Positions 36,951-46,140 of a DNA stretch of 64,000 bases are shown one piece after another. The stretch comes from Paracoccus aestuariivivens. GTDB taxonomy: Bacteria > Pseudomonadota > Alphaproteobacteria > Rhodobacterales > Rhodobacteraceae. The stretch spans positions 744,001 to 808,000 of the forward strand of contig NZ_WMIE01000001.1 in the NCBI RefSeq assembly GCF_009711225.1, written 5' to 3'. Each line of letters begins with the position of its first letter. The stretch's first letter is position 1. The position numbers were made by a program, and so were the translations under genes. The notes beneath the pieces are model-generated. The model made no database searches, was not told the origin of the DNA, and saw only the letters and a list, made by a program, of their open reading frames with translations.

Positions 36951-38687
36951 TTAGTTGATCGCAGGTTCGGGGGTCTTGCCGCCGAATTCTGTTTTCAGGA
37001 AATCAAAGTCACAGCCCTTGTCGGCCTGTTCGATGTGCTTGCTGAACATCAGGCCGTAACCGCGCTGATAGTGCGGTTCGGGCGCTTGCCACGCGGTGCG
37101 GCGGGCTTCCAGATCGGCCTCGCTGACCAGCATGTTCAGGCTTCGGTTCGGGATGTCCAATTCGACCATGTCGCCGTTTTTCAGCAGCGCCAACGGGCCG
37201 CCGACAAATGCCTCGGGCGAGACGTGAAGCACGCAAGCCCCGAAGGACGTGCCCGACATCCGCGCATCCGAGATCCGCACCATGTCACGCAGACCCAGCT
37301 TCAGCAGCGCCTTGGGCATCGGGATCATGCCCCATTCCGGCATACCCGGCCCGCCCTGCGGTCCCGCATTGCGCAGCACCAGAACCGTGTCCGGCGTCAG
37401 CGGATAATCCGGATCGTCGATGATCTTCTTCATCTCGGCGTAGCTGTCGGCGACCAGCGCCGGACCGACATGATGATGGAATTTCGGATCACAGGCGGCT
37501 GGCTTGATGACGGCCCCGTCAGGACAAAGATTGCCCTTCAACACGGCAAGCGAGCCTTCGTGATAGACGGGGTTGGAAAGTGGCCGGATGACGTCCTCGT
37601 TCCAGATCTTCACCTCGGCAAGCCCCTCGATCAAAGGCGTCCCGCTGACGGTGATCGCCGTCGGGTCCAGCTTGTCGCCCAATTGCTTCATCAGCGCGCG
37701 AAGACCACCGGCGTAGTAGAAATCTTCCATCAGATAGGTCGTGCCCGAGGGCCGGATATTCGCCAGAACCGGAGTCGTGCGGCCAATCCGATCCAGATCG
37801 TCCAATTCCAGCGGCACGCCCGCACGGCGCGCCATCGCGATCAGGTGGATGATCGCGTTGGTCGAACAACCTGTCGCCATCGCGACCGTGACCGCATTGT
37901 TGACCGCAGCCGGCGTGACGACCTTTTCAGGCGTCAGATCATCCCAGATCATTTCGATGATGCGACGACCGCAAGCCGCCGACATGCGCTGGTGATTGGC
38001 ATCGGCAGCCGGAATGGACGAAGCCCCCGGCAAGGTCAGCCCCATCGCTTCGGCAATCGCCGTCATCGTCGAGGCCGTACCCATCGTCATGCAATGGCCA
38101 TAGGAACGCGCGATACCGCCCTCGATTCCCTGCCATTCTTCCTTCGAGATCGTGCCAGCGCGGCGCTCATCCCAGTATTTGAAGCCGTCCGTGCCCGAGC
38201 CCAGATATTTGCCCGCATAGTTCCCGCGCAGCATAGGTCCGGCAGGAAGGTAGATGAACGGAATGCCCATGCTGAGCGCGCCCATGACCAGACCCGGAGT
38301 GGTCTTGTCGCAACCGCCCATCAGCACCGCGCCGTCCACGGGATGACTGCGCAGCAGCTCCTCGGTCTCCATCGCCAGCATATTGCGATATAGCATGGTT
38401 GTCGGCTTCACGAAGTTTTCCGACAGCGACAGCGCCGGAAGCTCCATCGGAAAGCCGCCAGCCTGCAGGATGCCGCGTTTGACCCATTCGACGCGATCCT
38501 TGAAATGCATGTGGCAGGGCTGGGCGTCGGACCATGTGTTGATGATCGCGACGATCGGCTTCCCCTCCCAGTCTTCGGGGGCGTAACCCATCTGCATCGT
38601 GCGCGAGCGGTGACCGAACGACCTCTGGTCGTCGGGGACCATCCATCGCGCCGAGCGCAGGTCCGCGTATTCTTTTTTCTTCTGCAT
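36951..38687 (-). CDS. IlvD/Edd family sugar-acid dehydratase
   Basis: 578 residues with the iron-sulfur dehydratase blocks: INTWSDAQPCHMHF (first cluster cysteine), MGGCDKTTPG (second), SYGHCMTMGTASTMT (third) and the C-terminal RISDARMSGTSFG with the catalytic serine. In this branch the partners are L-arabonate, D-xylonate and related dehydratases, not only dihydroxy-acid dehydratase; the operon argues for a sugar acid. The ATG at 38687 is chosen because GGAGG lies 6 bases upstream; the frame is open to 38750. It is the first gene of the minus-strand operon, divergent from the GntR regulator. Confidence 0.88.
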   Translation of the reverse strand: MQKKKEYADLRSARWMVPDDQRSFGHRSRTMQMGYAPEDWEGKPIVAIINTWSDAQPCHMHFKDRVEWVKRGILQAGGFPMELPALSLSENFVKPTTMLYRNMLAMETEELLRSHPVDGAVLMGGCDKTTPGLVMGALSMGIPFIYLPAGPMLRGNYAGKYLGSGTDGFKYWDERRAGTISKEEWQGIEGGIARSYGHCMTMGTASTMTAIAEAMGLTLPGASSIPAADANHQRMSAACGRRIIEMIWDDLTPEKVVTPAAVNNAVTVAMATGCSTNAIIHLIAMARRAGVPLELDDLDRIGRTTPVLANIRPSGTTYLMEDFYYAGGLRALMKQLGDKLDPTAITVSGTPLIEGLAEVKIWNEDVIRPLSNPVYHEGSLAVLKGNLCPDGAVIKPAACDPKFHHHVGPALVADSYAEMKKIIDDPDYPLTPDTVLVLRNAGPQGGPGMPEWGMIPMPKALLKLGLRDMVRISDARMSGTSFGACVLHVSPEAFVGGPLALLKNGDMVELDIPNRSLNMLVSEADLEARRTAWQAPEPHYQRGYGLMFSKHIEQADKGCDFDFLKTEFGGKTPEPAIN

Positions 38688-38765
38688 CCTCATCCTCCCT
38701 CGCCCGCTCGGATGCGCGTGCCGCGATTTGGCGCTGACGCCACGAAGCACTTGAGCGGGATGCGA

Positions 38766-38785
38766 ATCTGATATATTAGTCAGAT
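38766..38785. promoter_or_regulatory. Dyad operator in the divergent dehydratase/GntR promoter
   Basis: ATCTGATATATTAGTCAGAT has perfect 6-base arms ATCTGA/TCAGAT around TATATTAG. It lies about 80 bases from both start codons. Its core recurs upstream of the importer operon at 32967-32978, which suggests a regulon run by the adjacent GntR protein. Confidence 0.6.
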
Positions 38786-38846
38786 AAGAATATCAATGAG
38801 GAATTGTGCATCGGCAAGAACGACCTGCCGAACGCCGGAAAAAGAC

Positions 38847-39557
38847 ATGACGCATTCGATCATTTCGACCTTCAGCCTTGCTGATCCGGCCCCGAATCCG
38901 GGACAGGGCGGCACCGTGCAACGCGTGTACGAAGACCTTCGCCAACGCATTATTTCCTTTGATTTACCGCCGGATATGACGCTTGCACGGAACGATCTGA
39001 CCGAGGAATACGGCGTCAGCCTGACCCCTTTGCGCGAGGCATTGCAGAAACTGCACCTCGAAGGGCTGGTCCGGATCTATCCGCAATCCCGCACCGTGGT
39101 GACGCGAATCGACATCCCGCAAATCTACGAGGCACATTTTCTGCGCGTCTCGCTGGAATGCGAAGTGGCGCGAAATCTGGCGCTGGCACGCGATGAGCAA
39201 CTTGTCACGCGCGCCCGCTCTATCATCCGCATGCAGGAAGCGGTCGCGCTAGACCCTGATCAGGTTTCGATGTTCCAGGAACTGGACGAGGTCTTTCACA
39301 ACACCCTGTTCGCGGCGCTTGGCCGTGGCGCCCTGCACCGCATGATCCGCGAACGCTCGGGCCATCTGGAACGTGCGCGCCGGTTGCATAATGCACAGGG
39401 CCGCGTCGGCTCGATCATCGCGGGACATTCGAGTGTCATCGACGCCATCGCCGCTGGCGATGCGGATGGCGCAGTCATTGCCATGCGCGGGCATCTGGGC
39501 GGCACGATCTCGCAGATCGAGCAGCTCAAGATCAGACATCCCGACTATTTTTCCTAA
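38847..39557 (+). CDS. GntR family regulator, FadR/FCD subgroup
   Basis: 236 residues. The N-terminal winged helix (about 22-88) contains [16 protein letters not shown] and [27 protein letters not shown], the usual GntR recognition region. The C-terminal ~130 residues are the all-helical FCD effector domain with metal-ligand candidates in DEVFHNTLF, and GHSSVIDAI plus MRGHL. It probably represses the aldarate genes until an acid ligand binds. Start at 38847 follows GGAAAAAG; an in-frame ATG at 38796 lies just after the operator and is less likely. It is 37 bases before gudD. Confidence 0.88.
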   Translation: MTHSIISTFSLADPAPNPGQGGTVQRVYEDLRQRIISFDLPPDMTLARNDLTEEYGVSLTPLREALQKLHLEGLVRIYPQSRTVVTRIDIPQIYEAHFLRVSLECEVARNLALARDEQLVTRARSIIRMQEAVALDPDQVSMFQELDEVFHNTLFAALGRGALHRMIRERSGHLERARRLHNAQGRVGSIIAGHSSVIDAIAAGDADGAVIAMRGHLGGTISQIEQLKIRHPDYFS

Positions 39558-39594
39558 CATTTCACGGAATTTTCGCAGATTCAGGAGGAATCCG

Positions 39595-41001
39595 ATGTCC
39601 TATGGACTCGTAACCGAACGCCCGTCAGGGTCAGTCCCGACCGACAACGACAAGACCAATGGCGGCGGCTCGCCCGTCGTGCGCAGCGTCCGTGTCGTTC
39701 CGGTCGCGGGTCAGGACAGTATGTTGCTGAACCTGTCAGGCGCACATGGTCCCTATTTCACCCGCAATATCGTCCTGATCACCGACTCGCGCGGGGCCAC
39801 CGGCATTGGCGAGGTTCCCGGCGGCGCGGCGATCAAACAGACGCTCGAGGACGCCATTCCGCTTGTCATCGGCCAATCGCTCGGGAACTACCGCGCCGTT
39901 CTACGGAAGGTCTCGCAGACATTCGCCAATCGAGATAGCGGCGGACGCGGGCAGCAGACCTTTGACCTGCGCACCACGATCCATGTCGTTGCCGCGCTGG
40001 AATGCGCCATGCTTGACCTGCTGGGCCAGTTCATGGACCTGCCGATCTGTGCCTTGCTGGCCGAGGGCCAGCAGCGCGAAGCGGTCGAGATGCTGGGCTA
40101 TCTGTTCTTTGTCGGCGACCGCAGCCGCACCCCGCTGCCCTATCGCTCGGGCGGGACGGGTGACGACTGGCTGCGCCTGCGCGACGAAGTTGCGCTGGAC
40201 GCCCCCTCGGTCCGTCGGTTGGCCGAGGCTGCCGAGGCCCGCTACGGCTTCAAGGATTTCAAATTGAAAGGCGGCGTCCTGCATGGCGAGGACGAAGCCG
40301 CAATCGTCGCGGACTTGGCCGCGGCTTTCCCCGATGCCCGCGTAACGCTGGACCCGAACGGCGCGTGGCTGCTCAAGGACGCGATCCGCTTCCTGTCTCC
40401 GCTGAAAGGCGTACTTGCCTATGCCGAGGATCCCTGCGGCCCCGAGCCCGGCTATTCCGGCCGCGAAACCATGGCCGAGTTCCGCCGCGCCACCGGCCTG
40501 CCCACCGCCACGAACATGATCGCGACCGACTGGCGCGAAATGGGCCATGCCATTCGCGCGGGCGCTGTCGACATTCCGCTGGCGGACCCGCATTTCTGGA
40601 CCATGCAGGGCTCGGTCGAGGTGGCGCAGCTTTGCGACCGTTGGGGAATGACATGGGGTTCGCATTCGAACAACCATTTCGACGTATCGCTGGCGATGTT
40701 CACGCAGGTGGCTGCGGCCGCGCCGGGCAAGATCACCGCGCTCGACACGCATTGGATTTGGCAGGACGGCCAACGCATCACCAAAGAGCCGCCTCGGATC
40801 GAAGGCGGCATGGTCCGCGTTCCCGAGCGCCCCGGTCTTGGTGTCGAGATCGACGAAGTTGCCTTGGCCGAAGCAAACCGCCTGCATGACAGCCTACCGC
40901 AATCGGGTCGCAACGACGCAGCCGCGATGCAATACCTGATCCCGAACTGGACTTTCGACTCGAAAACTCCGGCACTTGCGCGCGAAGAGTATCGGGGCTG
41001 A
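39595..41001 (+). CDS. gudD: Glucarate dehydratase
   Basis: 468 residues, enolase superfamily, glucarate dehydratase subgroup. Diagnostic sites: Lys-x-Lys in FKDFKLKGG, metal ligands Asp in VTLDPNGAW, Glu in YAEDPCGPE and Asn/Asp in NMIATDW, and the His base in [14 protein letters not shown]. It dehydrates D-glucarate to 5-keto-4-deoxy-D-glucarate. AGGAGG lies 6 bases before the ATG. It is cotranscribed with the GntR gene and faces away from the galactarate-type dehydratase operon, so the region serves more than one aldarate. Confidence 0.93.
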   Translation: MSYGLVTERPSGSVPTDNDKTNGGGSPVVRSVRVVPVAGQDSMLLNLSGAHGPYFTRNIVLITDSRGATGIGEVPGGAAIKQTLEDAIPLVIGQSLGNYRAVLRKVSQTFANRDSGGRGQQTFDLRTTIHVVAALECAMLDLLGQFMDLPICALLAEGQQREAVEMLGYLFFVGDRSRTPLPYRSGGTGDDWLRLRDEVALDAPSVRRLAEAAEARYGFKDFKLKGGVLHGEDEAAIVADLAAAFPDARVTLDPNGAWLLKDAIRFLSPLKGVLAYAEDPCGPEPGYSGRETMAEFRRATGLPTATNMIATDWREMGHAIRAGAVDIPLADPHFWTMQGSVEVAQLCDRWGMTWGSHSNNHFDVSLAMFTQVAAAAPGKITALDTHWIWQDGQRITKEPPRIEGGMVRVPERPGLGVEIDEVALAEANRLHDSLPQSGRNDAAAMQYLIPNWTFDSKTPALAREEYRG

Positions 41002-41053
41002 GCAATCGGCTTGGGCTGGGCAGTAGTTTGGCTACAGCACAGCCCCTTCGACT

Positions 41054-41088
41054 AGCCCGGCGGAACGCGGGGCGCGATCCGTCGGGCT
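41054..41088 (+). terminator. Possible terminator after gudD
   Basis: AGCCCGGCGGA and TCCGTCGGGCT pair over 11 bases with one mismatch around a 13-base loop, about 50 bases after the gudD stop. It is followed by GCCGAAAATTTC, so the T-run is poor. Confidence 0.4.
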
Positions 41089-41146
41089 GCCGAAAATTTC
41101 GGAAATGTGATTTGGTGTTTCGAAGGGATTTCGAGAGGCTGATGAT

Positions 41147-41974
41147 GTGAACATCATGCAGCTCGGCTACCTTTCATTGCCGCTTTGCGCGGTCGTCGGT
41201 CCGGCACTTGCACAATCGTCGCAGGGCGATATCGGCGTGGGCGTGGAACTGGTGCTGGCCGTAGACATCTCGCGCTCGATCAATCCGGCTGAACAGTTGA
41301 TCCAGCGCCAAGGGTATGCGGCGGCTTTCCGAAGCACCGCGATTCAGAAAGCGATCCTTTTCGGCGAATGGAAGCGAGTCGCCGTGACCTATGTCGAATG
41401 GGCTGGTTCGCAATCGCAAATGGTCACCATACCCTGGACATTGATAGATAGCGCCGAGGCCGCCGAGGCCTTCGCCGATAGTATTGAAGCCGGATCGTCC
41501 CGCCCAGTGTCGCGGACCTCGATCTCGGGGGCGATCGATTTCGCTTCAGGGCTGTTTGACGGCAACGGGTTCGAAGGCTCGCGACGAGTGATCGATGTTT
41601 CAGGCGACGGACCCAACAATCAGGGCCGGATCGTCACCGAGGCGCGCGATGATGCGGTTGCCCAAGGCATCACGATCAACGGATTGCCACTACTGACCGG
41701 CGGCTCGGATGGTTCCTCGGGAAGCTGGAGTTCGATCCCGAATCTGGATCGCTACTATACCGACTGCGTGATAGGCGGCACCGGAGCGTTTTCCGTCGCC
41801 GTCACAAGCTGGGATCAATTCGCCGCCGCCGTGCGCTACAAGCTGGTTCTGGAGGTGGTAGGCCTGCAACCTCCGCCCCACGACAGGCTGATCCGGATAC
41901 AGACCGCATCCGAAACAGATTGCCTGATCGGCGAACGTCTTTGGGAAGATCGTCAGCGCAGTTGGGGCGAGTGA
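41147..41974 (+). CDS. DUF1194 (von Willebrand A-like) exported protein
   Basis: 275 residues. A signal peptide ends near PALAQSS (residue ~23). The domain is DUF1194, a vWA-like fold with the metal-site motif DISRSI and a later DVSGDGPNNQGR stretch typical of the family. It is common in Alphaproteobacteria and its role is unknown. The start is GTG at 41147, with GAGG 8 bases upstream. Alone on its strand, 81 bases before the sigma factor gene. Confidence 0.85.
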   Translation: MNIMQLGYLSLPLCAVVGPALAQSSQGDIGVGVELVLAVDISRSINPAEQLIQRQGYAAAFRSTAIQKAILFGEWKRVAVTYVEWAGSQSQMVTIPWTLIDSAEAAEAFADSIEAGSSRPVSRTSISGAIDFASGLFDGNGFEGSRRVIDVSGDGPNNQGRIVTEARDDAVAQGITINGLPLLTGGSDGSSGSWSSIPNLDRYYTDCVIGGTGAFSVAVTSWDQFAAAVRYKLVLEVVGLQPPPHDRLIRIQTASETDCLIGERLWEDRQRSWGE

Positions 41975-42055
41975 ACCGGCGCTTCATGCCGCGTTCAGAA
42001 AAATTTCTCGTTTGGTCGGGATGAGAAACAAACGCGGCTTCGTATATCTATCAAG

Positions 42056-42589
42056 ATGAGCAGAAAGCCTGACCCGATCCTTGATCAACTGCCCGCTTTG
42101 CGGCGCTACGCCCTTGCCCTGTCCCGCGACGAGGGCGAGGCAGACGACCTTGTGCAGGAGGCTTTGCTTCGCGGGCACGAGAACCGGCAAGGCTTTCGGG
42201 CTGGCGGTAATCTACGGGCTTGGCTGTTCGGCATCTTGCGCAATGCGTTTCTGGACCGTCTGCGCAAGCGGCGGGCCGAAAGCCGGCGCGAGGCGGCGGT
42301 TGCCGCATTTGCGCCGGACTCGATCGATGCACCGCAGGATGCGGCCATCCGGTTGGCGCAATTGCGTCAGGAATTCATGCAATTGCCCGATGAGCAGCGC
42401 GAGGCGCTGTCGCTGGTTGCGATCGAAGGCATGAGCTACGCCGATGCAGCGCAACTTGCCGAAGTTCCGCTTGGCACATTGATGTCCCGCGTGGCGCGCG
42501 CCCGCGCCAGACTGCGCGATTTCGAAGACGGCAAACAGCAAGCCCCTGCATTGAAACTGGTGGGAGGACGAGATGCTACCCGCAAGTGA
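42056..42589 (+). CDS. ECF RNA polymerase sigma factor
   Basis: 177 residues with sigma region 2 (RYALALSRDEGEADDLVQEALLRG, RAWLFGILRNAFLDRLRK) and region 4 (LPDEQREALSLVAIEGMSYADAAQLAEVPLGTLMSRVARARARL), quoted here by their ends LPDEQREAL and LMSRVARAR. It overlaps the next gene, a membrane anti-sigma candidate, by 17 bases. That pair layout is typical of stress-response ECF systems such as those answering singlet oxygen or envelope stress; the signal is unknown. Confidence 0.92.
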   Translation: MSRKPDPILDQLPALRRYALALSRDEGEADDLVQEALLRGHENRQGFRAGGNLRAWLFGILRNAFLDRLRKRRAESRREAAVAAFAPDSIDAPQDAAIRLAQLRQEFMQLPDEQREALSLVAIEGMSYADAAQLAEVPLGTLMSRVARARARLRDFEDGKQQAPALKLVGGRDATRK

Positions 42590-43346
42590 TTCAATTAACG
42601 ATCTGGACCTGAACGCCTATGTCGACGACCAGCTTGACGACTGGCAGCGGCTGCGGGTCGAGGAATACCTGTCACACCAACCGGAAGCCGCGGCGCGGGT
42701 GATGCAGGATATGCATTTGCGCCGAGAGCTTCGGCTAGCCTTTGCCCCTGCGCCGGAACCGAACGGCCAGCAACGCGCTGCCGCTGCCTTGCTGTCGCGC
42801 GGGCTGCTGCGTGACGAGCGCTTGCGCAAGGTCATCCGGCTGGTTCCGGTTGCCGCGCTGGTTCTTGCCGGTTGGCTGGCAAATGAGGGGCTGGGTCCGC
42901 TTTCCGTGGGCGAAGTCGTCGCCTCGCAACCGCCGCATCCGGTCGTGGCAGCAGCAATTTCGGCGCGCGAGGCCAGCATCATCCGCCTGCCCATGCGCTC
43001 GCAACCGCAGATCCACGAGTTGGACGCCGATGAGCTACGGGCCGCGACTGGCATTCTGCTGCCGCAGTTCGACCGGAACTGGGCAATCCGCGATGCGCAG
43101 ATTTTCCCCTCGCCGCAGGGGCCGGGGATCGAGATCGTTTTCGAAACCGGAGATCTGGGCCAGATCAGCCATTTTGCCGTCCGGCCCGGAAATTTTGCCG
43201 TGACCTTGCCGCATGTCGAGAAGCACGACGCCAGCAATGTCGCATGGTTCCAGATCGGCGAGACGGCACATGTCCTGATCTCGGACAAGGGCGACACGTC
43301 GGATCTGCAGAAAGTCGCCGAGAATCTTTCCTCCAGCCTTTATTGA
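42573..43346 (+). CDS. Membrane anti-sigma factor candidate
   Basis: 257 residues: a short N-terminal cytoplasmic segment (DLDLNAYVDDQLDDWQR, similar to anti-sigma domains), one membrane helix at about 88-106 (IRLVPVAALVLAGWLA) and a periplasmic domain of ~150 residues. The N-terminus has no zinc-binding His-x3-Cys-x2-Cys motif. The 17-base overlap with the sigma gene and this topology support an anti-sigma role. Confidence 0.8.
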   Translation: MLPASDSINDLDLNAYVDDQLDDWQRLRVEEYLSHQPEAAARVMQDMHLRRELRLAFAPAPEPNGQQRAAAALLSRGLLRDERLRKVIRLVPVAALVLAGWLANEGLGPLSVGEVVASQPPHPVVAAAISAREASIIRLPMRSQPQIHELDADELRAATGILLPQFDRNWAIRDAQIFPSPQGPGIEIVFETGDLGQISHFAVRPGNFAVTLPHVEKHDASNVAWFQIGETAHVLISDKGDTSDLQKVAENLSSSLY

Positions 43347-43367
43347 CCCATCACAGCGGAGACCAAG

Positions 43368-44081
43368 ATGGACCATACGACCCGTGGCCGCAGTGCCGGC
43401 TTTTCTCCTGCCGCGGCCTATGATGACGGCCTGCGGGCCCATATGCTGCGCATCTACAATTACATGGGCCTTGGCCTTGCCCTGACCGGCATCGTCGCGA
43501 TGCTGGTGGCCTCGGTCCCCGCGATCTATGTGCCGATTTTCAGCACTCCGCTGAAATGGGTCGTGATGCTGGCCCCTCTGGCCTTCGTCATGTTCCTGTC
43601 CTTCCGTATCGAGGCGGTTTCCGGCACCACCGCGCAGACCCTGTTCTGGGCGTTCTGCGGCGTGATGGGCCTGTCGCTGGCTTCGATTTTCCTCGTGTAT
43701 ACCGGCACTTCCATCGCGCGGGCCTTCTTTGGCGCAGCAGCGATGTTCGCCGCGACCAGCATCTACGGCTATACGACGCGGCGTGATCTGACCCAGTTCG
43801 GCAGCTTCCTGATGATGGGCCTGATCGGCGTGATCATCGCCAGCATCATCAACATCTTCCTTGGATCGTCGGCACTGCAATTCGCGATCTCGATCATCGG
43901 CATCATCGTTTTCGTCGGCCTGACCGCGTGGGATACCCAGTCGATCAAGCTGCAATATGCCGAGCACCACGATGACGAGACCCGCCAGAAACTAGCCGTC
44001 ATGGGCGCGCTGTCGCTTTACCTGAACTTCATCAACATCTTTCAGCTTTTGCTGAGCCTGACCGGCCAGCGAGAAGAATAA
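43368..44081 (+). CDS. Bax inhibitor-1/YccA family membrane protein
   Basis: 237 residues with seven predicted membrane segments, and the BI-1 family features YMGLGLALTGIVAML near the start, AFFGAAAMFAATSIYGYTTRRDL in the middle and ITAWDTQSIKLQYA-like GLTAWDTQSIK near the end. Members are proton-coupled calcium-leak or protease-linked membrane proteins; the local role is unknown. It follows the anti-sigma gene by 21 bases and could be in the same transcript. Confidence 0.9.
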   Translation: MDHTTRGRSAGFSPAAAYDDGLRAHMLRIYNYMGLGLALTGIVAMLVASVPAIYVPIFSTPLKWVVMLAPLAFVMFLSFRIEAVSGTTAQTLFWAFCGVMGLSLASIFLVYTGTSIARAFFGAAAMFAATSIYGYTTRRDLTQFGSFLMMGLIGVIIASIINIFLGSSALQFAISIIGIIVFVGLTAWDTQSIKLQYAEHHDDETRQKLAVMGALSLYLNFINIFQLLLSLTGQREE

Positions 44082-44104
44082 CCCGCCAGAAGGAAAATTG
44101 AGGC

Positions 44105-44656
44105 ATGGACTACAACGACAGGCAGGCCATCGAAGGTCTGTTCGACAAGCTTGGTCAGGTCGAACGCCAAAGCGGCCACCGCGATGCCGAAGCCGACCAG
44201 TTCATTTCGAGCCAGATCGCCCGCCAGCCCGGCGCGCCCTATTTCATGGCCCAGACGATTGTGGTGCAGGAACACGCGCTGAATTCGGCACAGTCCCGCA
44301 TCGAAGAACTGGAGTACCAACTGCAAACGGCCCAGCAGCAAACCGCGCAAAGTGGCGGCTTCCTGTCGCGCATGTTCGGTGGCGCGTCGCCTTCAGCAGC
44401 GGCTCGTCCCGCACCGCGCGCACAGGGCTATGGCCATGGCGCCCCGATGGGCGGACATAGCGGCCAACAAGGCGGCGGCTTTCTGGCCGGTGCTGCGCAA
44501 ACCGCGATGGGTGTCGCGGGTGGCGTTCTGTTGGGCAATGCAGTGATGGGCATGTTCGCAGGCGAAGCCGATGCTGCTCCGGCCCCTGAAGCAGAGGACG
44601 AGGAAGAAGACACCGGCGCATTCGAAGATGCAGGCGGCTGGGACGAAGAGTTTTAA
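44105..44656 (+). CDS. DUF2076 family protein
   Basis: 183 residues. An N-terminal ~80-residue helical domain (MDYNDRQAIEGLFDKLGQVE, YFMAQTIVVQEHAL) marks DUF2076. It is followed by a low-complexity Gly/Ala/Pro/Gln region with a glycine-rich, membrane-like stretch (AMGVAGGVLLGNAVMGMF) and a strongly acidic tail ending in WDEEF. The family is periplasmic or membrane-associated in several reports, but its function is unknown. A GAAGGAAAA site precedes the ATG and it follows the BI-1 gene by 23 bases. Confidence 0.8.
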   Translation: MDYNDRQAIEGLFDKLGQVERQSGHRDAEADQFISSQIARQPGAPYFMAQTIVVQEHALNSAQSRIEELEYQLQTAQQQTAQSGGFLSRMFGGASPSAAARPAPRAQGYGHGAPMGGHSGQQGGGFLAGAAQTAMGVAGGVLLGNAVMGMFAGEADAAPAPEAEDEEEDTGAFEDAGGWDEEF

Positions 44657-44714
44657 GCGATACCGGAGAGGGCAACCGTCCTCCCCCGGTTGTCTGGTAA
44701 CGAGTGCTCCGGTG

Positions 44715-44748
44715 AAGCCCCGCGGATCGTTTGATCTGCGGGGCTTTT
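44715..44748. terminator. Bidirectional terminator after the DUF2076 gene
   Basis: AAGCCCCGCGGATC and GATCTGCGGGGCTT pair over 14 bases with one mismatch around a 4-base loop, followed by TT on the plus strand. It separates two converging genes. Confidence 0.85.
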
Positions 44749-44751
44749 CCG

Positions 44752-46113
44752 TTATCGCGGCAGGCGAAGCTGCGCGTATGAGGGCAGATTGGCCGCCAGA
44801 TGCGCTCCGCCGCGAAGCAGGACGCGGTCGGATTGGGGACGTGCGATCACTTGCTCAAGGCTCCACGCCTCGAACATCATCAGATCTGCGCGGCGTCCGG
44901 CCCCGATGCTGCCTGCATGAAAACCCGCAATTTCAGCCGGGCTTGGTCCGGCCAGACGGGGCGCGTCGGCAATCGGATGGTCCAGATGCAGAATACGGAC
45001 CGATTGGCGCCACGTATCCAGCATGTCGTGATCGCCGTAAGCATGGAACGGATCGCGGCAATTGTCGCCGGCCACCGCCACCGGCACGCCAGCCGCGCGC
45101 AATTCATGCACTGGCATGACACCCCGCCAACGCGGCGTCCGACCGGCTTCGCGGTCCTGCAGATACATATTCACCGTCGGCAGGGTGATCAGTCGCAATC
45201 CCGCTTCCGCGATCAGCTTGACCGTCGCATCCAGTTCGGGCTCGGGCAGCAGCGCCAGCGAGCAGCAATGCCCGCAGGTGACGCGGCCCTGATAGCCGTG
45301 CCGGATGGTGGCGCGGGCGACATGCGGAAGGGCTCCGGCCTGCGCCGCCTCGTCCACATGCAGGTCGATATCCAGATCACGTTCGCTCGCCAGAATGAAC
45401 AGGCGGTCCAGCAACTGGTCCAGATCATCCAGCCCGTCGCCATGTGTTCCACCCGAGGCACGGGTGACGCCGCCCATCAGTCCGCCATGCGCGGCGACGA
45501 TGTCGGCAAGACGGGCACCATAGTCGCCCCGATAGGAATCGACCGGAACCAGCGCCACGGCTTGCAGGTCGATCCTTCCCGACCATGCCACGCGAGTCTC
45601 GGCAAAGGCGGCCCAGCTTTCCTCGCCCTGCCCTTCGTGACTGTCCAGATGGGTGCGGATCGCGGCAACGCCATGGGCCTCGGCGCAGGACAGGCCGAAT
45701 TCCATCCGTGTCAGCAGATCGTCGCGCCGCCAATGGGCGATACGGTCACGGGTCGTGGCATCACGAGCGCCGGAATGGGTTCCCCCTGAATCCGGCGCAC
45801 GTCCGGCGACATGCCCCTTGTCCAGATGGGTGTGTGCATCGACCAGCATCGGCCAGACCTGACGGCCCTGAAGGTCGATTGAAGGGGCCGAAAACTCGGC
45901 GCCCGCAGCGCGGATTTCGGCCACGCGATCGCCCTGAAGCAGCAGATCGACCCGCGCCGAGCCATCAGCCTCGATCACCGCCCCCTCGGGCGCGGCGTCC
46001 GCCAGCAGCGATTGCGGCACACGGGCATTGCGCAAAGCGACCGTGCCGCGACCGTCAAGACGGCGGATCTGGGCAGAAAGCGGGATTACTTGATCATCCA
46101 TCATCTTCGTCAT
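44752..46113 (-). CDS. Cytosine-deaminase-like amidohydrolase
   Basis: 453 residues of the amidohydrolase superfamily. Metal-site blocks: DAHTHLDKGH near residue 92, RTHLDSH, DLHVDEAAQ, GHCCSLALL and DNCRDPFHAYGDHDM, an order typical for cytosine deaminase and related N-heterocycle deaminases. It would remove an amino group from a ring base in the cytoplasm. It is the last gene of the minus-strand operon, so the operon probably imports and deaminates a pyrimidine-like compound. Start codon is uncertain; ATG codons at 46113 and 46104/46101 are close together. Confidence 0.85.
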   Translation of the reverse strand: MTKMMDDQVIPLSAQIRRLDGRGTVALRNARVPQSLLADAAPEGAVIEADGSARVDLLLQGDRVAEIRAAGAEFSAPSIDLQGRQVWPMLVDAHTHLDKGHVAGRAPDSGGTHSGARDATTRDRIAHWRRDDLLTRMEFGLSCAEAHGVAAIRTHLDSHEGQGEESWAAFAETRVAWSGRIDLQAVALVPVDSYRGDYGARLADIVAAHGGLMGGVTRASGGTHGDGLDDLDQLLDRLFILASERDLDIDLHVDEAAQAGALPHVARATIRHGYQGRVTCGHCCSLALLPEPELDATVKLIAEAGLRLITLPTVNMYLQDREAGRTPRWRGVMPVHELRAAGVPVAVAGDNCRDPFHAYGDHDMLDTWRQSVRILHLDHPIADAPRLAGPSPAEIAGFHAGSIGAGRRADLMMFEAWSLEQVIARPQSDRVLLRGGAHLAANLPSYAQLRLPR

Positions 46114-46140
46114 TCCATGAATTCTAGCTGAAAGGCCGGG

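Noticed and set aside
35700..38393. 897-codon open frame on the plus strand
   Set aside because: Antisense of the RraA-like, dehydratase and IlvD-type genes; low-complexity Arg/Gln/His-rich shadow.
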